A stretch of 60,341 nt of DNA from Bacteroidales bacterium (GTDB taxonomy: Bacteria; Bacteroidota; Bacteroidia; Bacteroidales; UBA932): the NCBI GenBank assembly GCA_015060225.1, contig SUYX01000011.1, forward strand, positions 1 to 60,341, in the 5' to 3' direction. The translations under genes and the position numbers were made by a program. This document shows positions 17,108 to 27,207 of the stretch, piece by piece (the stretch's first letter is position 1; each line of letters begins with the position of its first letter). Below the pieces are notes generated by a model that made no database searches, had not been told where the DNA came from, and was given only the letters and a program-made list of their open reading frames with translations.

Positions 17108-19962
17108 TTACCGGCAAATACAAGGAGTTTCACGACAAACTCAACACAATAATTCCTAAAGAGAGGCTGTTGCACGATGCTTTGAGCACTCTTGCCTTTG
17201 GTACAGATGCATCCTTTTACCGCCTGATACCAAAACTGGTTGTAAGGGCGCAATCTGCAGATGAGATAAAGTTCATCATGCGCACTGCATACGAAATGGG
17301 AATTGCCGTTACCTACAGGGCGGCAGGTACATCATTGTCGGGACAAGGAATTTCTGATTCCGTGCTGGTAATTGCAACTCACGGGTTCAAGGATTACAAT
17401 ATTCTGGACAACGGTTTGAAAATAGAGTTGCAGCCCGGTATCAGAGGTGGTGCGGCGAACAGGTATCTTGTGAAATACGGACGCAAGATTGGACCGGATC
17501 CCGCTTCAATTGATTCTGCCATGATTGGCGGTATTGCGGCAAACAATGCCAGTGGAATGTGCTGCGGCACCAGCGAGAACTCCTACAAGACAATTGCCGA
17601 TATAAAACTTATTCTTGCAGACGGAACAGAACTGGACACTGCAAGCGAAGAGTCACGCAAAAACTTTGCGGCTACCCATGGTAAAATGCTTGAGCAACTG
17701 GAGGATATAGCCCGTAGAATTGAGGCCGACCAGACTCTTAAAGAGAGAATACAGAGAAAATACAAGATTAAGAATACCACCGGATACAGCCTTAATGCCT
17801 TTGTGGATTATAAAGATGGTTTTGACATCCTCAAGCATATTATCATTGGCTCTGAGGGTACTTTGGCATTCATCTCTTCTATTACATACAATACAGTTGT
17901 GGAGCATCCGCACAAGGGGTTGGCATTGATGATTTTCCCTACAATAAAAGAGGCATGCGAGGCAGTACAGATCCTCAAGCAGCAGCCTGTTTCGGCAGTG
18001 GAGATGATGGACCGTGCCAGTATCAGGTCAGTGGAGAATGCATCGGGAGTACCTGAATACATAAAGACTTTGTCGGGAGGAGCAGCAGGATTGCTGGTTG
18101 AAGTGCGTGGCGAGGATGATGCTGCAGTAGATGCAAAATGTGCGCAGATTGCGGCAAGCATAAAGGATATTCCAACCGAGTTGCCATATGCATTTACAAA
18201 GGATGCCAAAGAGCAGGCAATTCTGTGGAAGATAAGGAAGGAGACCCTCCCTACAGTTGCAGGTATGAGAAAAGCCGGAACAACTGCAATTATTGAGGAT
18301 ATCTGTTTCCCTGTGCCACAGTTGGCAGATGCAGTGCTGGATTTGAGGGAGATTTTTGAGAAGGACGGATATGCGGATGCTGTAATATTCGGACATGCAC
18401 TGGAGGGGAACCTGCATTTCATGTTCAACCAGGATTTTGGAACAGAGAGCGAAGTTGAAAAGTACAGCAAGTTTATGGATGACATTGCAGACCTTGTTGT
18501 AAACAAATATGACGGCTCACTTAAGGCCGAGCATGGTACCGGCCGCAATATGGCTCCATATGTGGAGAAAGAGTGGGGAGAGCAGGCTTACGCCCTCATG
18601 AAGGAGGTAAAACAGATTTTTGACCCTAAAGGGATACTGAACCCAGGTGTCATTTTGAACAATGACCACAAGGCTCACATAAAGAACCTGAAACCTTGCC
18701 CTGACGTTAAGGAGGGGATAAACAAATGTATGGAGTGCGGTTTCTGTGAGGGTGGATGCGTTGCAGAGGGACTCACACTGTCACCTCGCCAGAGGGTGGC
18801 ATCATTCCGTGAGATGGAGAGGCTGAAGGCTACCGGAGAGGCACCGCATATTGCTGCAGAGATGCAGAAACAGTACAAATATTGGGGCATGGACACCTGT
18901 GCAACAGACAGCCTGTGTTCAATAAAATGTCCTGTAAAAGTGGATACAGGAAAACTTATAAAGGAACTGCGTCATGCAGGACACTCTGCAAAAGCAGAGG
19001 CAAATGCCGTTAAACTGGCATCCAATATGGATAAGGTTACCTCCGGAATGCGCGCCGGCCTGAACATCACCTACGCAATGCGGGTGGCAATGGGCAAAAA
19101 GGTGTTCGGCACACTTGCCATGGCAGCCCGCAAGATAACCTGCGGAGCAATTCCAATGTGGAACGAGCATTTCCCTAAAGCTGCCCACAAGATAAACTAC
19201 ACAAGCGTATCACCTGCTCCTGAGGTTACCCCTGCTGGGACAGTTGTATATTTCCCTTCATGCATTACCCGTTCTATGGGTGTAAGCAAAGTTTACAGTA
19301 ACGAGGTGGAGATTACCCGTCTCACAGAGAAACTTCTTCTTAAAGCAGGATACAAGGTTATTTATCCCGACAATCTCAACAAATTATGCTGCGGAATGGC
19401 ATTCAGCAGCAAAGGATATGTGGAGGCCGGCAAGAAGGCATCAGATGAACTGGAGGGAGCATTGCTCAAGGCATCCGAGAACGGCAAATACCCTGTTCTA
19501 TGCGATATGAGCCCATGCCTTTACACCATGCATACCAATATGGATGGAGGAGCATTGAAACTGTATGAACCTGCAGAATTCATACTGAAATTCCTGAAGG
19601 ACAAACTCAAGATAAAGAAATTGGACAAGAGGGTTGCAGTGTTTGCAGTATGCTCTACCAAGAAACTTGGGGTTGACAATATGCTCTTTGATGTGGCAAG
19701 GCTTTGCGCCAAGGAGGTTACAGTAATTGAGAGCAACTGCTGCGGTTTTGCCGGCGACAGAGGCTTCACCCTCCCACAACTCAACACCCACGGACTGAGG
19801 ATGCTCCGCAGCCAGGTGGAAGGAACCCTTGCAGACGGCACAAAGACCTCCCCTTGCGTGGAAGGTTACGCCACCAGCCGCACCTGCGAGATTGGCCTCA
19901 GCCGCAACAGCGGAATCACATTCAAGTCTATATTGTACTTGCTTGATGAAGCGAGTGAATAG
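17104..19962 (+). CDS. FAD-linked oxidase / Fe-S dehydrogenase fusion (GlcD-GlcF-like)
   Basis: A 952-residue fusion. Residues about 1-480 form an FAD-binding PCMH domain (RAAGTSLSGQG near 75) and FAD oxidase C-terminal domain. Two 4Fe-4S motifs follow: CMECGFCEGGC near 542, and CATDSLCSIKCP near 598. Two CCG domains contain CCGM (about 761) and CCGF (about 878). Such fusions oxidise D-2-hydroxyacids such as D-lactate or glycolate and pass electrons to quinone. The substrate cannot be told from sequence. Its ATG overlaps the upstream TGA. Confidence 0.85.
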   Translation: MITGKYKEFHDKLNTIIPKERLLHDALSTLAFGTDASFYRLIPKLVVRAQSADEIKFIMRTAYEMGIAVTYRAAGTSLSGQGISDSVLVIATHGFKDYNILDNGLKIELQPGIRGGAANRYLVKYGRKIGPDPASIDSAMIGGIAANNASGMCCGTSENSYKTIADIKLILADGTELDTASEESRKNFAATHGKMLEQLEDIARRIEADQTLKERIQRKYKIKNTTGYSLNAFVDYKDGFDILKHIIIGSEGTLAFISSITYNTVVEHPHKGLALMIFPTIKEACEAVQILKQQPVSAVEMMDRASIRSVENASGVPEYIKTLSGGAAGLLVEVRGEDDAAVDAKCAQIAASIKDIPTELPYAFTKDAKEQAILWKIRKETLPTVAGMRKAGTTAIIEDICFPVPQLADAVLDLREIFEKDGYADAVIFGHALEGNLHFMFNQDFGTESEVEKYSKFMDDIADLVVNKYDGSLKAEHGTGRNMAPYVEKEWGEQAYALMKEVKQIFDPKGILNPGVILNNDHKAHIKNLKPCPDVKEGINKCMECGFCEGGCVAEGLTLSPRQRVASFREMERLKATGEAPHIAAEMQKQYKYWGMDTCATDSLCSIKCPVKVDTGKLIKELRHAGHSAKAEANAVKLASNMDKVTSGMRAGLNITYAMRVAMGKKVFGTLAMAARKITCGAIPMWNEHFPKAAHKINYTSVSPAPEVTPAGTVVYFPSCITRSMGVSKVYSNEVEITRLTEKLLLKAGYKVIYPDNLNKLCCGMAFSSKGYVEAGKKASDELEGALLKASENGKYPVLCDMSPCLYTMHTNMDGGALKLYEPAEFILKFLKDKLKIKKLDKRVAVFAVCSTKKLGVDNMLFDVARLCAKEVTVIESNCCGFAGDRGFTLPQLNTHGLRMLRSQVEGTLADGTKTSPCVEGYATSRTCEIGLSRNSGITFKSILYLLDEASE

Positions 19963-20010
19963 ATATTGAGGGCACTCTGGGCAGTTTGAATACAATTGGG
20001 CACAAAGTAA

Positions 20011-20042
20011 ATTGTATCCTAAATTTAAAAGATATACTTTTG
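20011..20042 (+). promoter_or_regulatory. Promoter of small RNA 1
   Basis: TACTTTTG at 20035-20042 is the -7 box, with ATTG at 20011-20014 twenty nt upstream. It lies directly before a short structured transcript and not before a gene. Confidence 0.65.
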
Positions 20043-20047
20043 CAAAG

Positions 20048-20145
20048 TCAAAGGGGAATTCGCAGAAGGGATGACAACCCTTATCGCTCAAGCGGTTTCG
20101 AGCCCCAAAGTCTAGCCACCGCCATTAAACAGCGGTGGTTTTTTA
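20048..20145 (+). ncRNA. Small structured RNA, copy 1 (unknown family)
   Basis: About 98 nt with its own promoter and terminator. GGGG (20053-20056) pairs with CCCC (20103-20106), enclosing two hairpins: AAGGG/CCCTT (loop ATGACAA) and CGC/GCG. This makes a three-way junction. A terminator stem CCACCGC/GCGGTGG (20116-20122 and 20132-20138) ends in TTTTTT. A second copy lies at 57408-57500 with a nearly identical core but a differing third hairpin and an unrelated terminator. No ORF runs through it. I do not recognise the family. Confidence 0.75.
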
Positions 20146-20212
20146 TTGCTGACTATTCCCATATTTTCCATAGAATAAATATATCAAATTAATAGTAGCA
20201 GACAGAAATAAC

Positions 20213-20243
20213 TTGGAGAATCTGTATTGCATCTGTATATTTG
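20213..20243 (+). promoter_or_regulatory. Promoter upstream of the nuclease/M28 pair
   Basis: TATATTTG at 20236-20243 with TTG at 20213-20215, a 20-nt spacer, 42 nt before the ATG at 20285. Confidence 0.55.
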
Positions 20244-20284
20244 TAAGGAAATGATATCCTATGAATTAAACTGATCCAACATCC

Positions 20285-21253
20285 ATGATAAAATCCGAGC
20301 CATACCCGTATGATACCCATTTTGTGGCGGAGTGCAGACAGATGCAGTCCCGGTATAGGGAGGAGCTAGGTTTGCCGCTGAGGCCATATACTGTACAGAA
20401 CCGCAGAAGCAAGGATTTTGGCAAAGTTTACAATTTGGGTAATTATATTTCCTCAGGCAAAGAAGACGGAGCAAATTTTCTTTCAGATTATATATTTGTG
20501 CACGCTAAAGACAGATTAAACAACCGCGAGCCTTACGAGACGTTTGATGAAGACAGGATGTTCAATAATCTGCTTTCCAGCCAGCCTATGGCCTTCAACC
20601 TGTTCTGTCCATTGAGAAAGCTGCTTGAAGAAAACCGGATTGCAGCCACAAAGGCAATCCAGGCAGCCCTCCCCTACTACTCCATTGCCATGGTTACAGC
20701 GGTTGAACTGGAATTTATTCCCAGCAATTACCAAAGTCTCACAGGAGACAAAAGTGCGATGGATGCCATTATAAAATACAGGAACTTTGAGGGGAAAGAG
20801 TGCTTCATTGCCATTGAAACCAAATACTCAGAGAACCTGGGGAGCAACGCCGCATCATTCATGAAATTGTCGGGAGAAAAATATGAAGAAAAACGGCAAA
20901 AGTATTTTGAGACCATCAAAATACTTAACTTGTTTCTTCCCGACATAGAAGATAAAATACGAAATAGGCCAAGCAAACTTACACAATTGTACAGAAACTT
21001 CATTTTAAGCGAAGCCTATGGCAATCATGAAGGGATGGCCTCCAATTCAATAGTTCTGGCCCCTGCAAAGCATCCTTCCACTGAAAGGGAAATTGAATCA
21101 TTACAGAAAGAATTGCTTCCACAGGCAAAAGATAAAATACGGGGAGTTACTCTTGAAGCGTTTGTAGATGCCCTGATTGAGGCATGTGATGGTGAATACA
21201 AACAAATTTTTGAAAGATTTAAGAAAAGATACCTTAACTTTAAGGAAAATTAA
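20285..21253 (+). CDS. PGN_0703-like putative restriction endonuclease
   Basis: A 322-residue protein resembling the PGN_0703 family of PD-(D/E)XK nucleases. A nuclease core can be seen around residues 155-185: an acidic residue in SAMDAIIKYRN, then CFIAIETKYSE supplying the E-x-K pair. No methyltransferase gene is adjacent, so a role in restriction is not shown. It has its own promoter and is followed 9 nt later by the M28 peptidase gene. Confidence 0.65.
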   Translation: MIKSEPYPYDTHFVAECRQMQSRYREELGLPLRPYTVQNRRSKDFGKVYNLGNYISSGKEDGANFLSDYIFVHAKDRLNNREPYETFDEDRMFNNLLSSQPMAFNLFCPLRKLLEENRIAATKAIQAALPYYSIAMVTAVELEFIPSNYQSLTGDKSAMDAIIKYRNFEGKECFIAIETKYSENLGSNAASFMKLSGEKYEEKRQKYFETIKILNLFLPDIEDKIRNRPSKLTQLYRNFILSEAYGNHEGMASNSIVLAPAKHPSTEREIESLQKELLPQAKDKIRGVTLEAFVDALIEACDGEYKQIFERFKKRYLNFKEN

Positions 21254-21262
21254 CTGATCTAT

Positions 21263-22549
21263 ATGAAAAAACTGTTTGCTATTGTTTTGGCATTTTGTGC
21301 CATATCTTGTACACAGGACAATTTTAACCATGTACAGGAATTTGAAAATATTGTAGCGGATCTGGCTTCACCAGAGTTTGCCGGGAGGAGCCTGTACCAG
21401 GATGGCGAGCTGCGTGCAGCAAATTACATTGTGGAGAAATTCAATGAATTCTGCACATCTGATTTTGTAGTAAAGCCATTTTTCCAGCCATTCAAATATC
21501 CATTGAACACTACCCGCGGGGATATGTTCTTTGCAGTTGACGGCAAGGAGTACAAGCCATTTGAGGATTATGTTGTGAAGGAGTTCTCTACCGGAGCAGA
21601 CCGCACAATGCCAATTATTTATGCATTGGAGGAGAAATTCTATACTCCCGACAAATTTGCGGCAAACATTGCAGCCCTTAAAGCAGAAAATGCCTTTGTA
21701 GTACTTGATTATGACAAGTTCCACACTTTGCCTTCTGAGGGAGACAGATATTTCAAATACCTGAAGGATCTGAACCTTGGAGGAGTAATCTTCAAGTGGA
21801 GCAAGAAACCCAACTATTTCAAGGCGCGTGCTTTCTTTACCACACCCTATCCTGTGGTTTGTGTGGGTCCGGAGTTCCCTGCAGATGCAAAGGAGGCTTC
21901 GGTGAAGTTCCAGAACGAGTTCATTGAGGATTATACTGCCAACAATGTTATTGCATGGGTACGCGGTACGTCGGGAAGCGACAGCTGCTACACTTTCATT
22001 GCCCATTATGACCATCTGGGACTTATGGGGATTGACAATTTCTGCCTTGGAGCCAATGACAATGCATCGGGAACAGCAGCGTTGCTTACCCTTGCACAGT
22101 ATTACTCCCAGCCGGAGAACCGTCCTGAACTGGATATGATGTTCATGTGGGTTGGCGGTGAGGAGGCAAACCTTCTGGGTTCCAAATATTATGTGAACAA
22201 CCCTGTTTACCCTCTTGAGAATATCAAATATCTCATTAACCTTGATATGATTGGTGATACTCCGGATATGCTTTATTATGAAGGGGGGCCTGAAGCTGAC
22301 AAGGGCCTGGAACTCTTTATGGAGATAAACAGGGCACACGGATATTTCCCTAATCCTCACAGGGGTGAACTTGTTGACAACTCAGACCATTATTATTTTG
22401 CAATGGCCGGTGTCCCTGCAATGTATTTTGAGTCCAAAGGGGAATTCTACAAGTATTACCATTCTCCCGACGATAATCTTGAGCACTTTACCAGCGAGAG
22501 TTACAAGAGGATATTTGAGATGGTAAAGGAGTTTGTTGAAAGATACTGA
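21263..22549 (+). CDS. M28-family zinc peptidase lipoprotein
   Basis: A 428-residue exported aminopeptidase-like protein with lipobox AISC (Cys 16). All five M28 zinc/catalytic elements are visible: IAHYDHLG (about 245), GANDNASG (about 262), GEEANLLG (about 299), LDMIGD (about 327) and DNSDHYYF (about 373). It probably trims peptides in the periplasm or at the cell surface. The gene ends before a hairpin repeat shared with the convergent beta-barrel gene. Confidence 0.88.
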   Translation: MKKLFAIVLAFCAISCTQDNFNHVQEFENIVADLASPEFAGRSLYQDGELRAANYIVEKFNEFCTSDFVVKPFFQPFKYPLNTTRGDMFFAVDGKEYKPFEDYVVKEFSTGADRTMPIIYALEEKFYTPDKFAANIAALKAENAFVVLDYDKFHTLPSEGDRYFKYLKDLNLGGVIFKWSKKPNYFKARAFFTTPYPVVCVGPEFPADAKEASVKFQNEFIEDYTANNVIAWVRGTSGSDSCYTFIAHYDHLGLMGIDNFCLGANDNASGTAALLTLAQYYSQPENRPELDMMFMWVGGEEANLLGSKYYVNNPVYPLENIKYLINLDMIGDTPDMLYYEGGPEADKGLELFMEINRAHGYFPNPHRGELVDNSDHYYFAMAGVPAMYFESKGEFYKYYHSPDDNLEHFTSESYKRIFEMVKEFVERY

Positions 22550-22572
22550 TAAGGAGTGAAAGGAATATAGGG

Positions 22573-22686
22573 ATAGAAAGAAATATAAGGGCCGCCTGCA
22601 TAATTCGACGGTTGCGAGTTATTCCACAGGAATGACGAAGCAGAGGAGACTTCGAGCAGGTGGTCCTTAATATTTATTTCTATCTT
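22573..22686. repeat. Hairpin repeat family H, copy 1 (inverted)
   Basis: About 76 bp of core (22592-22668 on the minus strand: ACCTGCTCGAAGTCTCC to TTATGCAGGC) shared with copies at 25.8 and 31.6 kb. Outside the core this copy has its own arms, GATAGAAA (22573-22580) pairing with TTTCTATC (22677-22684). It sits between two convergent genes and can serve as their terminator. Confidence 0.75.
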
Positions 22687-22711
22687 TTATTATTTCATTA
22701 TAAAAGAGGAT

Positions 22712-25684
22712 TTACATCATTCTCAGCATGCTTCTGGTGGCAGCCCTGCTCTTGGCAGAATTCATTTTTCCAAAGTTGAGGGTTATTCCAAAGAGGAACC
22801 TTCTCCCTATTATACCGGTGTATCTGTCCTCAACATAGTTTGCACTTTTAATGCGGCTGAATGTAACAGTCTGGTTGAGGAGATCATTCACTTTAAGGCT
22901 CAATGTTACAGCCTTAATGCTCTTGTGCACCTCAAAATTCCAGAGCATGTGCGACTTGCCGTAACCGGCAGAATAGCCGTCATACCATTTATAATCCAAT
23001 TTGTTGATTATATTGAAGTTGTTGTTTGTCTTGATTTCCAGCATACCATCCAGTTCATAATCCCAGGTATTCGTATTGGCCTTCCTGTTAATGGAATATT
23101 TCCTTATTCCATGCCTTGCATTTCCGCCAAATGAAATCTCAAGAAAATCACTTTCATAGTAGAGGTTTCCGCCAAAGCCAAAGGAGCCGGAGGTTGTACT
23201 GCTCTCCTTGAACCCGCTCTGTCCGCTGTAGAACAGGTCTCCATCTGCATTACCCCAGAACTTCTCCATAAACTTGCCATAATCGAAGTTATCCATATCT
23301 ATGCTCTCCCCCTGGGCTACACTCTGGTAAGTATAACTTTTTGTAAAACTCATGTCTGTACTCAGATTCAATCTGAAAGATCTCTCCTTGTTCAACGGTA
23401 TTGCATTCAGATAACTGTAGAGAGTCAAGTTGGTGACACCTTTTCTGGAATTTACAGGTACGTTGTACTGTACACCCTCAGTATCAAACCAGTTGGCATT
23501 TACAATACCGTTTGTAGAACGTGAACCGCTCAATACGGCACTTATAAAACTGAAATTCTTCTTGCTGTTGTAGTTTGTATAAATGCTGAAGCGGTGTGTT
23601 GCAGTAGGCTCAAGATATATGTTTCCAAAAGTTATGTAGGCAGGATTGGAAATGTTTGGAACAGGTGACAACTGGCTGTTGCTTACATTCTCCACATAGC
23701 CCGAGTAATTTACATTGTAACTGGCACCCTTTTTACCCTGAAAACCCAATCTTACAAACGGAGCCCAATTCCACAGCCACTCCCCTTTTCCTGTAGTTTG
23801 GGAAATGCCGTATGTCTTGCTGTAGGTTTCATTGTTCACTACAATTGCAGATCCTCCAAACTGTATTCTGGTTGTCCCTTTGTTATACTGGGCAAGCAAC
23901 TGTCCGGAGTTCTGGAAATACCTGTTTTCAGAGACTGAAGAGTAATAGTCATCATACTCAGTATATCTGTCTTTGTCGGGAAAACCGGCAATAAAAGAGT
24001 GTTCTGGGCCTGTATATTTGTATGCATCTGTGGTAACATTGCTATGCGTAAGGGAACTGCTAAATTCGGTACTCAGTCTCCAGTTCTTTCCCAAAGGCTC
24101 TACATAGGCAATGGTTGCAGAGTAGCCACCCCCCTCCGTTTTGCTTTTATAATAAAGGTCCCGTGTATCGGAATTGGCTGCAGAGAGGAAGGAGATATCT
24201 GAAAACTCTTTCCGCTGTCTGTCTTCTCCAGCAATGTTGTAAGAACCGGAGAAGGTAACACTCCTGTTCTTTTTGCCCCAATTGGAACGTCCCAGAACTA
24301 TGGATGTGCTGTGGGTAAAATTGTCGTACTCAGAGTAATCCTTTGCAGATGATGTATTGAGCAAAGCGCTCTCACTGCTGTAGTCGGGAATCTCCCTGGA
24401 TGTGGCAATATCCTTATAAGACTCGCTTGACCCTTTTCTGTAAACAAATTTTGGTGATATCCTTACAGTATATTTCTTCTTGTCCTGCTTGTTGAGTTCC
24501 AAAGAGACATTCACCCTGTCCTGCACCGTTTCTCCAAGATATTTTGTATCTGTAAGGATTGAAGAGGCATTTTCCTGCGCTGTTGTACGCTTGGTAAGGG
24601 TTTGGAACTCAGTCTCAGTACCATTATAGTTCACTGAAGAGGTAAAATCAAACCCCTTTATTCTTGATGAGTTATAGTTTGCCCCCAACTGGCGGCTTGT
24701 AGAAAGGCCGCTGTCGGGAAGAAGATCACCGGCACCAAACGAAACTATTATCATATCATTGGCACCATAATCATCCACATTCTTTGCATTTGCCACAAAT
24801 GTAACCTGTTCCTTCTCATTGTATCCCGACAGCATCACACTTCCGTTATACAAGACATCCCGGTTTATAATTACAGGCTGGTTCTTGTTGTCACCGGCTG
24901 AAAGAGGGGAACCTCCGGCAAGTTTGGCGTTTCCGAACCACCCCTTCTCATACTCCTTCTTAAGGGCAATGTCCATCTCCTTCTCCTGGCTCACCATATT
25001 GGTTATTCCGGTGGCCTTCTCCTCATCACTCTTGTAGTCTGTAATCTTTATCTTGTCAACAATCTTGGCCGGAAGATTCTTTACGGCCATTGAAGGGTCA
25101 TCAAAGAAGAAGGTTTTGCCGTTTACTGTAATCTTTGAGACCGCCTGGCCATTTACCTTTACCTCTCCGCTGCTGGAGACCTCAAAACCGGGCATTTTCT
25201 TGAGCAGTTCACCCAATACCGCATTATCTGCAGTGCGGAACATTGTAGCATTATATACAATTGTATCCTTTATAATCTCCACAGGATTCCCGACAGCCGA
25301 AACTGTTGCAGCCTCAAGCAGAACAGCATCCTCCACCATCTTTATAGTTCCAAGATCTTCCTTTTTCTTGCGGAAATAGAACTCCTTTACAAAAGGTCTG
25401 TAACCGAGGAACTCTGCCGTAAGTCTGTAACTGCCCCTCACGACACCGTCCAGCACAGCAGTACCGCTGGTATCTGAAAGGTTGAAATACATTATTGTGG
25501 TGTCACCCTTTGGTTGCAGATACACCGTTGCCATAGGGAGCGGCTGTTGTGTAAGGGAATCAACCAATTTGATTTTCACCTCCGATTCAGGATAGCCGAA
25601 TGTATCCGAGGAGAGAATAATGACCTGGGCCTGTGCAAGTGAACAAATGGTCAGCCCCAGGAAAAGGAGAAACAGTTTTCGCAT
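22712..25684 (-). CDS. Outer-membrane beta-barrel protein (TonB-receptor-like)
   Basis: A 990-residue outer-membrane protein. A signal peptide (LFLLFLGLTICSLAQAQ) is followed by a carboxypeptidase-regulatory-like domain (about 30-110) and a plug-like segment (GELLKKMPGFEVSSSGEVKVNG, about 145-170). A long beta-barrel rich in alternating aromatic strands completes it, as in the Bacteroidetes OMP_b-brl_3 group. It has a basic tail ending LRMM and not the usual terminal aromatic residue. No SusD-like partner is adjacent, so a substrate cannot be suggested. Confidence 0.85.
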   Translation of the reverse strand: MRKLFLLFLGLTICSLAQAQVIILSSDTFGYPESEVKIKLVDSLTQQPLPMATVYLQPKGDTTIMYFNLSDTSGTAVLDGVVRGSYRLTAEFLGYRPFVKEFYFRKKKEDLGTIKMVEDAVLLEAATVSAVGNPVEIIKDTIVYNATMFRTADNAVLGELLKKMPGFEVSSSGEVKVNGQAVSKITVNGKTFFFDDPSMAVKNLPAKIVDKIKITDYKSDEEKATGITNMVSQEKEMDIALKKEYEKGWFGNAKLAGGSPLSAGDNKNQPVIINRDVLYNGSVMLSGYNEKEQVTFVANAKNVDDYGANDMIIVSFGAGDLLPDSGLSTSRQLGANYNSSRIKGFDFTSSVNYNGTETEFQTLTKRTTAQENASSILTDTKYLGETVQDRVNVSLELNKQDKKKYTVRISPKFVYRKGSSESYKDIATSREIPDYSSESALLNTSSAKDYSEYDNFTHSTSIVLGRSNWGKKNRSVTFSGSYNIAGEDRQRKEFSDISFLSAANSDTRDLYYKSKTEGGGYSATIAYVEPLGKNWRLSTEFSSSLTHSNVTTDAYKYTGPEHSFIAGFPDKDRYTEYDDYYSSVSENRYFQNSGQLLAQYNKGTTRIQFGGSAIVVNNETYSKTYGISQTTGKGEWLWNWAPFVRLGFQGKKGASYNVNYSGYVENVSNSQLSPVPNISNPAYITFGNIYLEPTATHRFSIYTNYNSKKNFSFISAVLSGSRSTNGIVNANWFDTEGVQYNVPVNSRKGVTNLTLYSYLNAIPLNKERSFRLNLSTDMSFTKSYTYQSVAQGESIDMDNFDYGKFMEKFWGNADGDLFYSGQSGFKESSTTSGSFGFGGNLYYESDFLEISFGGNARHGIRKYSINRKANTNTWDYELDGMLEIKTNNNFNIINKLDYKWYDGYSAGYGKSHMLWNFEVHKSIKAVTLSLKVNDLLNQTVTFSRIKSANYVEDRYTGIIGRRFLFGITLNFGKMNSAKSRAATRSMLRMM

Positions 25685-25749
25685 AAAAATAGATTTTCTT
25701 GTACCAGTTCAATATCTATGCCATAATAATCACAACGCGTTAACATATC

Positions 25750-25866
25750 TATGTTGAAACAGGAGCATCTCTACCTGCTCGATATCTCCTCTGCTTCGTC
25801 ATTCCTGCAGAATAACTCGCAACCGTCGAATTATGCAGGCAGAAATGCTTCTGTTTCAACATTCCA
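25750..25866. repeat. Hairpin repeat family H, copy 2
   Basis: The conserved core runs from CTACCTGCTCG (25770) to ATGCAGGCAG (25852). Arms TGTTGAAACAG (25751-25761) and CTGTTTCAACA (25851-25862) pair with each other but do not match those of copy 1. It lies just after the stop of the S41 gene. Confidence 0.8.
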
Positions 25867-25870
25867 AATA

Positions 25871-27199
25871 TTACCTGTGCCGGCGGTGTCTCATGGCTAC
25901 CAGCCAGGCGCAGCCTGCCAATGCTGTACCTATGGCTACATAAGTGAGGAGATTCCCATCACTCTCTCCACTGCGTCCCTCCACAAAAGAGTCCTCACCA
26001 AGGTATTTTCCTTGAGATATCAGTTCCAGTGCCTTATCCAAAATAATGTCATTTTCTGCAGTGTAAACCTCCTCATAACTGAGCGGCACATGATAATCGG
26101 GGATAAGGCCCCTCCCCTTTGGTGTCCTTGTAGTAACCATATCATCAAACACATCCTTTACCAGAGGAATTCTCAACTGGATTTTTGAGTTGGGCAGCAT
26201 AAGGTTCACAAACTTGTATGCAGTCATATAGTGGTATCCCGACAAGGTCTCCCTTCCTACTGTAACTGCCCTGCGGTTTCTAACCAGCAATGCAGGGAAC
26301 ATTGTAGCAGCGGAAACAGATGTTTCATCGGTGAGGAGATAGAGTTTGCCTCCATATTGGACCAGAGAATCGGGTTGCACAGGGGCATCATAATAGTCTG
26401 AAGCGGCATAGAATCCATCTTTACCCTCCACTGCCTTATAGTCAGGGAATACCTCGTAATCTGGAAGATAGTTCATGGCATATCTGAAACTCTCATATTT
26501 GCCGTTCTTGTTCACCATCAGATAAGAGTTCAACTTTTTGGTTGGCTTGTCCATAAAATATGACACCAGTTTGTTGATTATCCTAACGTCTCCACCAGGG
26601 TTGTTCCTTACATCTATGACCATATACGGCACATTTGAAAAACTCTTAAGAGAATCTGCAATCCTCTCCATCTCCACCTGGTTAAGTACAAATGAATGGA
26701 GGGAGAACAATACTGTACTGTCATTAAGCCTCCTGAAATCAAAGGATTTTGTACGGCTCATGTACTGGTTCTTTATATAACTCACCTTAAGTGTAGTAAA
26801 CGGAAGATACTGCACCTTGTTGTATTTCATCCATACATCCTTATACTCAGTTCCATCCGCAAATTTCACATTGGTTGTACGGGCCCCTGCAACACTGTTC
26901 CCGTAAATATAGTTCCAAGCAGTAAGTTTGAGGTTGTCCCTGTGGCTCCTGTTGTCACCGTCATACCCCAACATCATCCTGTTTACCCTGGCAACAATAT
27001 CTGCAGCACTCTCCCCGTCAACTGATTCAATTTTCTTCCCGATAAATCCTGCACATCCCCTCTCCGCTTTTGTAACCATTACACTGTCACCCAGAATACC
27101 CAACATCAGGTGAGGGACATAGATATCTGTACCTTTTCCCAGTCCCGGATTTGGAGTAAGTAGGCCTATATGTGAATCGTGCACCAGTTCTGCCGACAT
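25871..27199 (-). CDS. S41-family peptidase (C-terminal part of a frameshifted protein)
   Basis: C-terminal processing-protease domain. A tail-end substrate groove precedes TDETSVSAATMF, which carries the catalytic Ser, about 300 residues in. Conserved YMVIDVRNNPGGD lies upstream, and a hydrophobic C-terminal anchor with basic tail ends the protein. The same frame is open upstream of the ATG at 27199 and encodes KGISYADFYNVVRAS, which reads naturally into this protein and joins the preceding gene if one base is added near 27242. The true product is probably a single M23-like/S41 protein of about 720 aa. Confidence 0.75.
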   Translation of the reverse strand: MSAELVHDSHIGLLTPNPGLGKGTDIYVPHLMLGILGDSVMVTKAERGCAGFIGKKIESVDGESAADIVARVNRMMLGYDGDNRSHRDNLKLTAWNYIYGNSVAGARTTNVKFADGTEYKDVWMKYNKVQYLPFTTLKVSYIKNQYMSRTKSFDFRRLNDSTVLFSLHSFVLNQVEMERIADSLKSFSNVPYMVIDVRNNPGGDVRIINKLVSYFMDKPTKKLNSYLMVNKNGKYESFRYAMNYLPDYEVFPDYKAVEGKDGFYAASDYYDAPVQPDSLVQYGGKLYLLTDETSVSAATMFPALLVRNRRAVTVGRETLSGYHYMTAYKFVNLMLPNSKIQLRIPLVKDVFDDMVTTRTPKGRGLIPDYHVPLSYEEVYTAENDIILDKALELISQGKYLGEDSFVEGRSGESDGNLLTYVAIGTALAGCAWLVAMRHRRHR

Positions 27200-27207
27200 T
27201 GAAGCCC

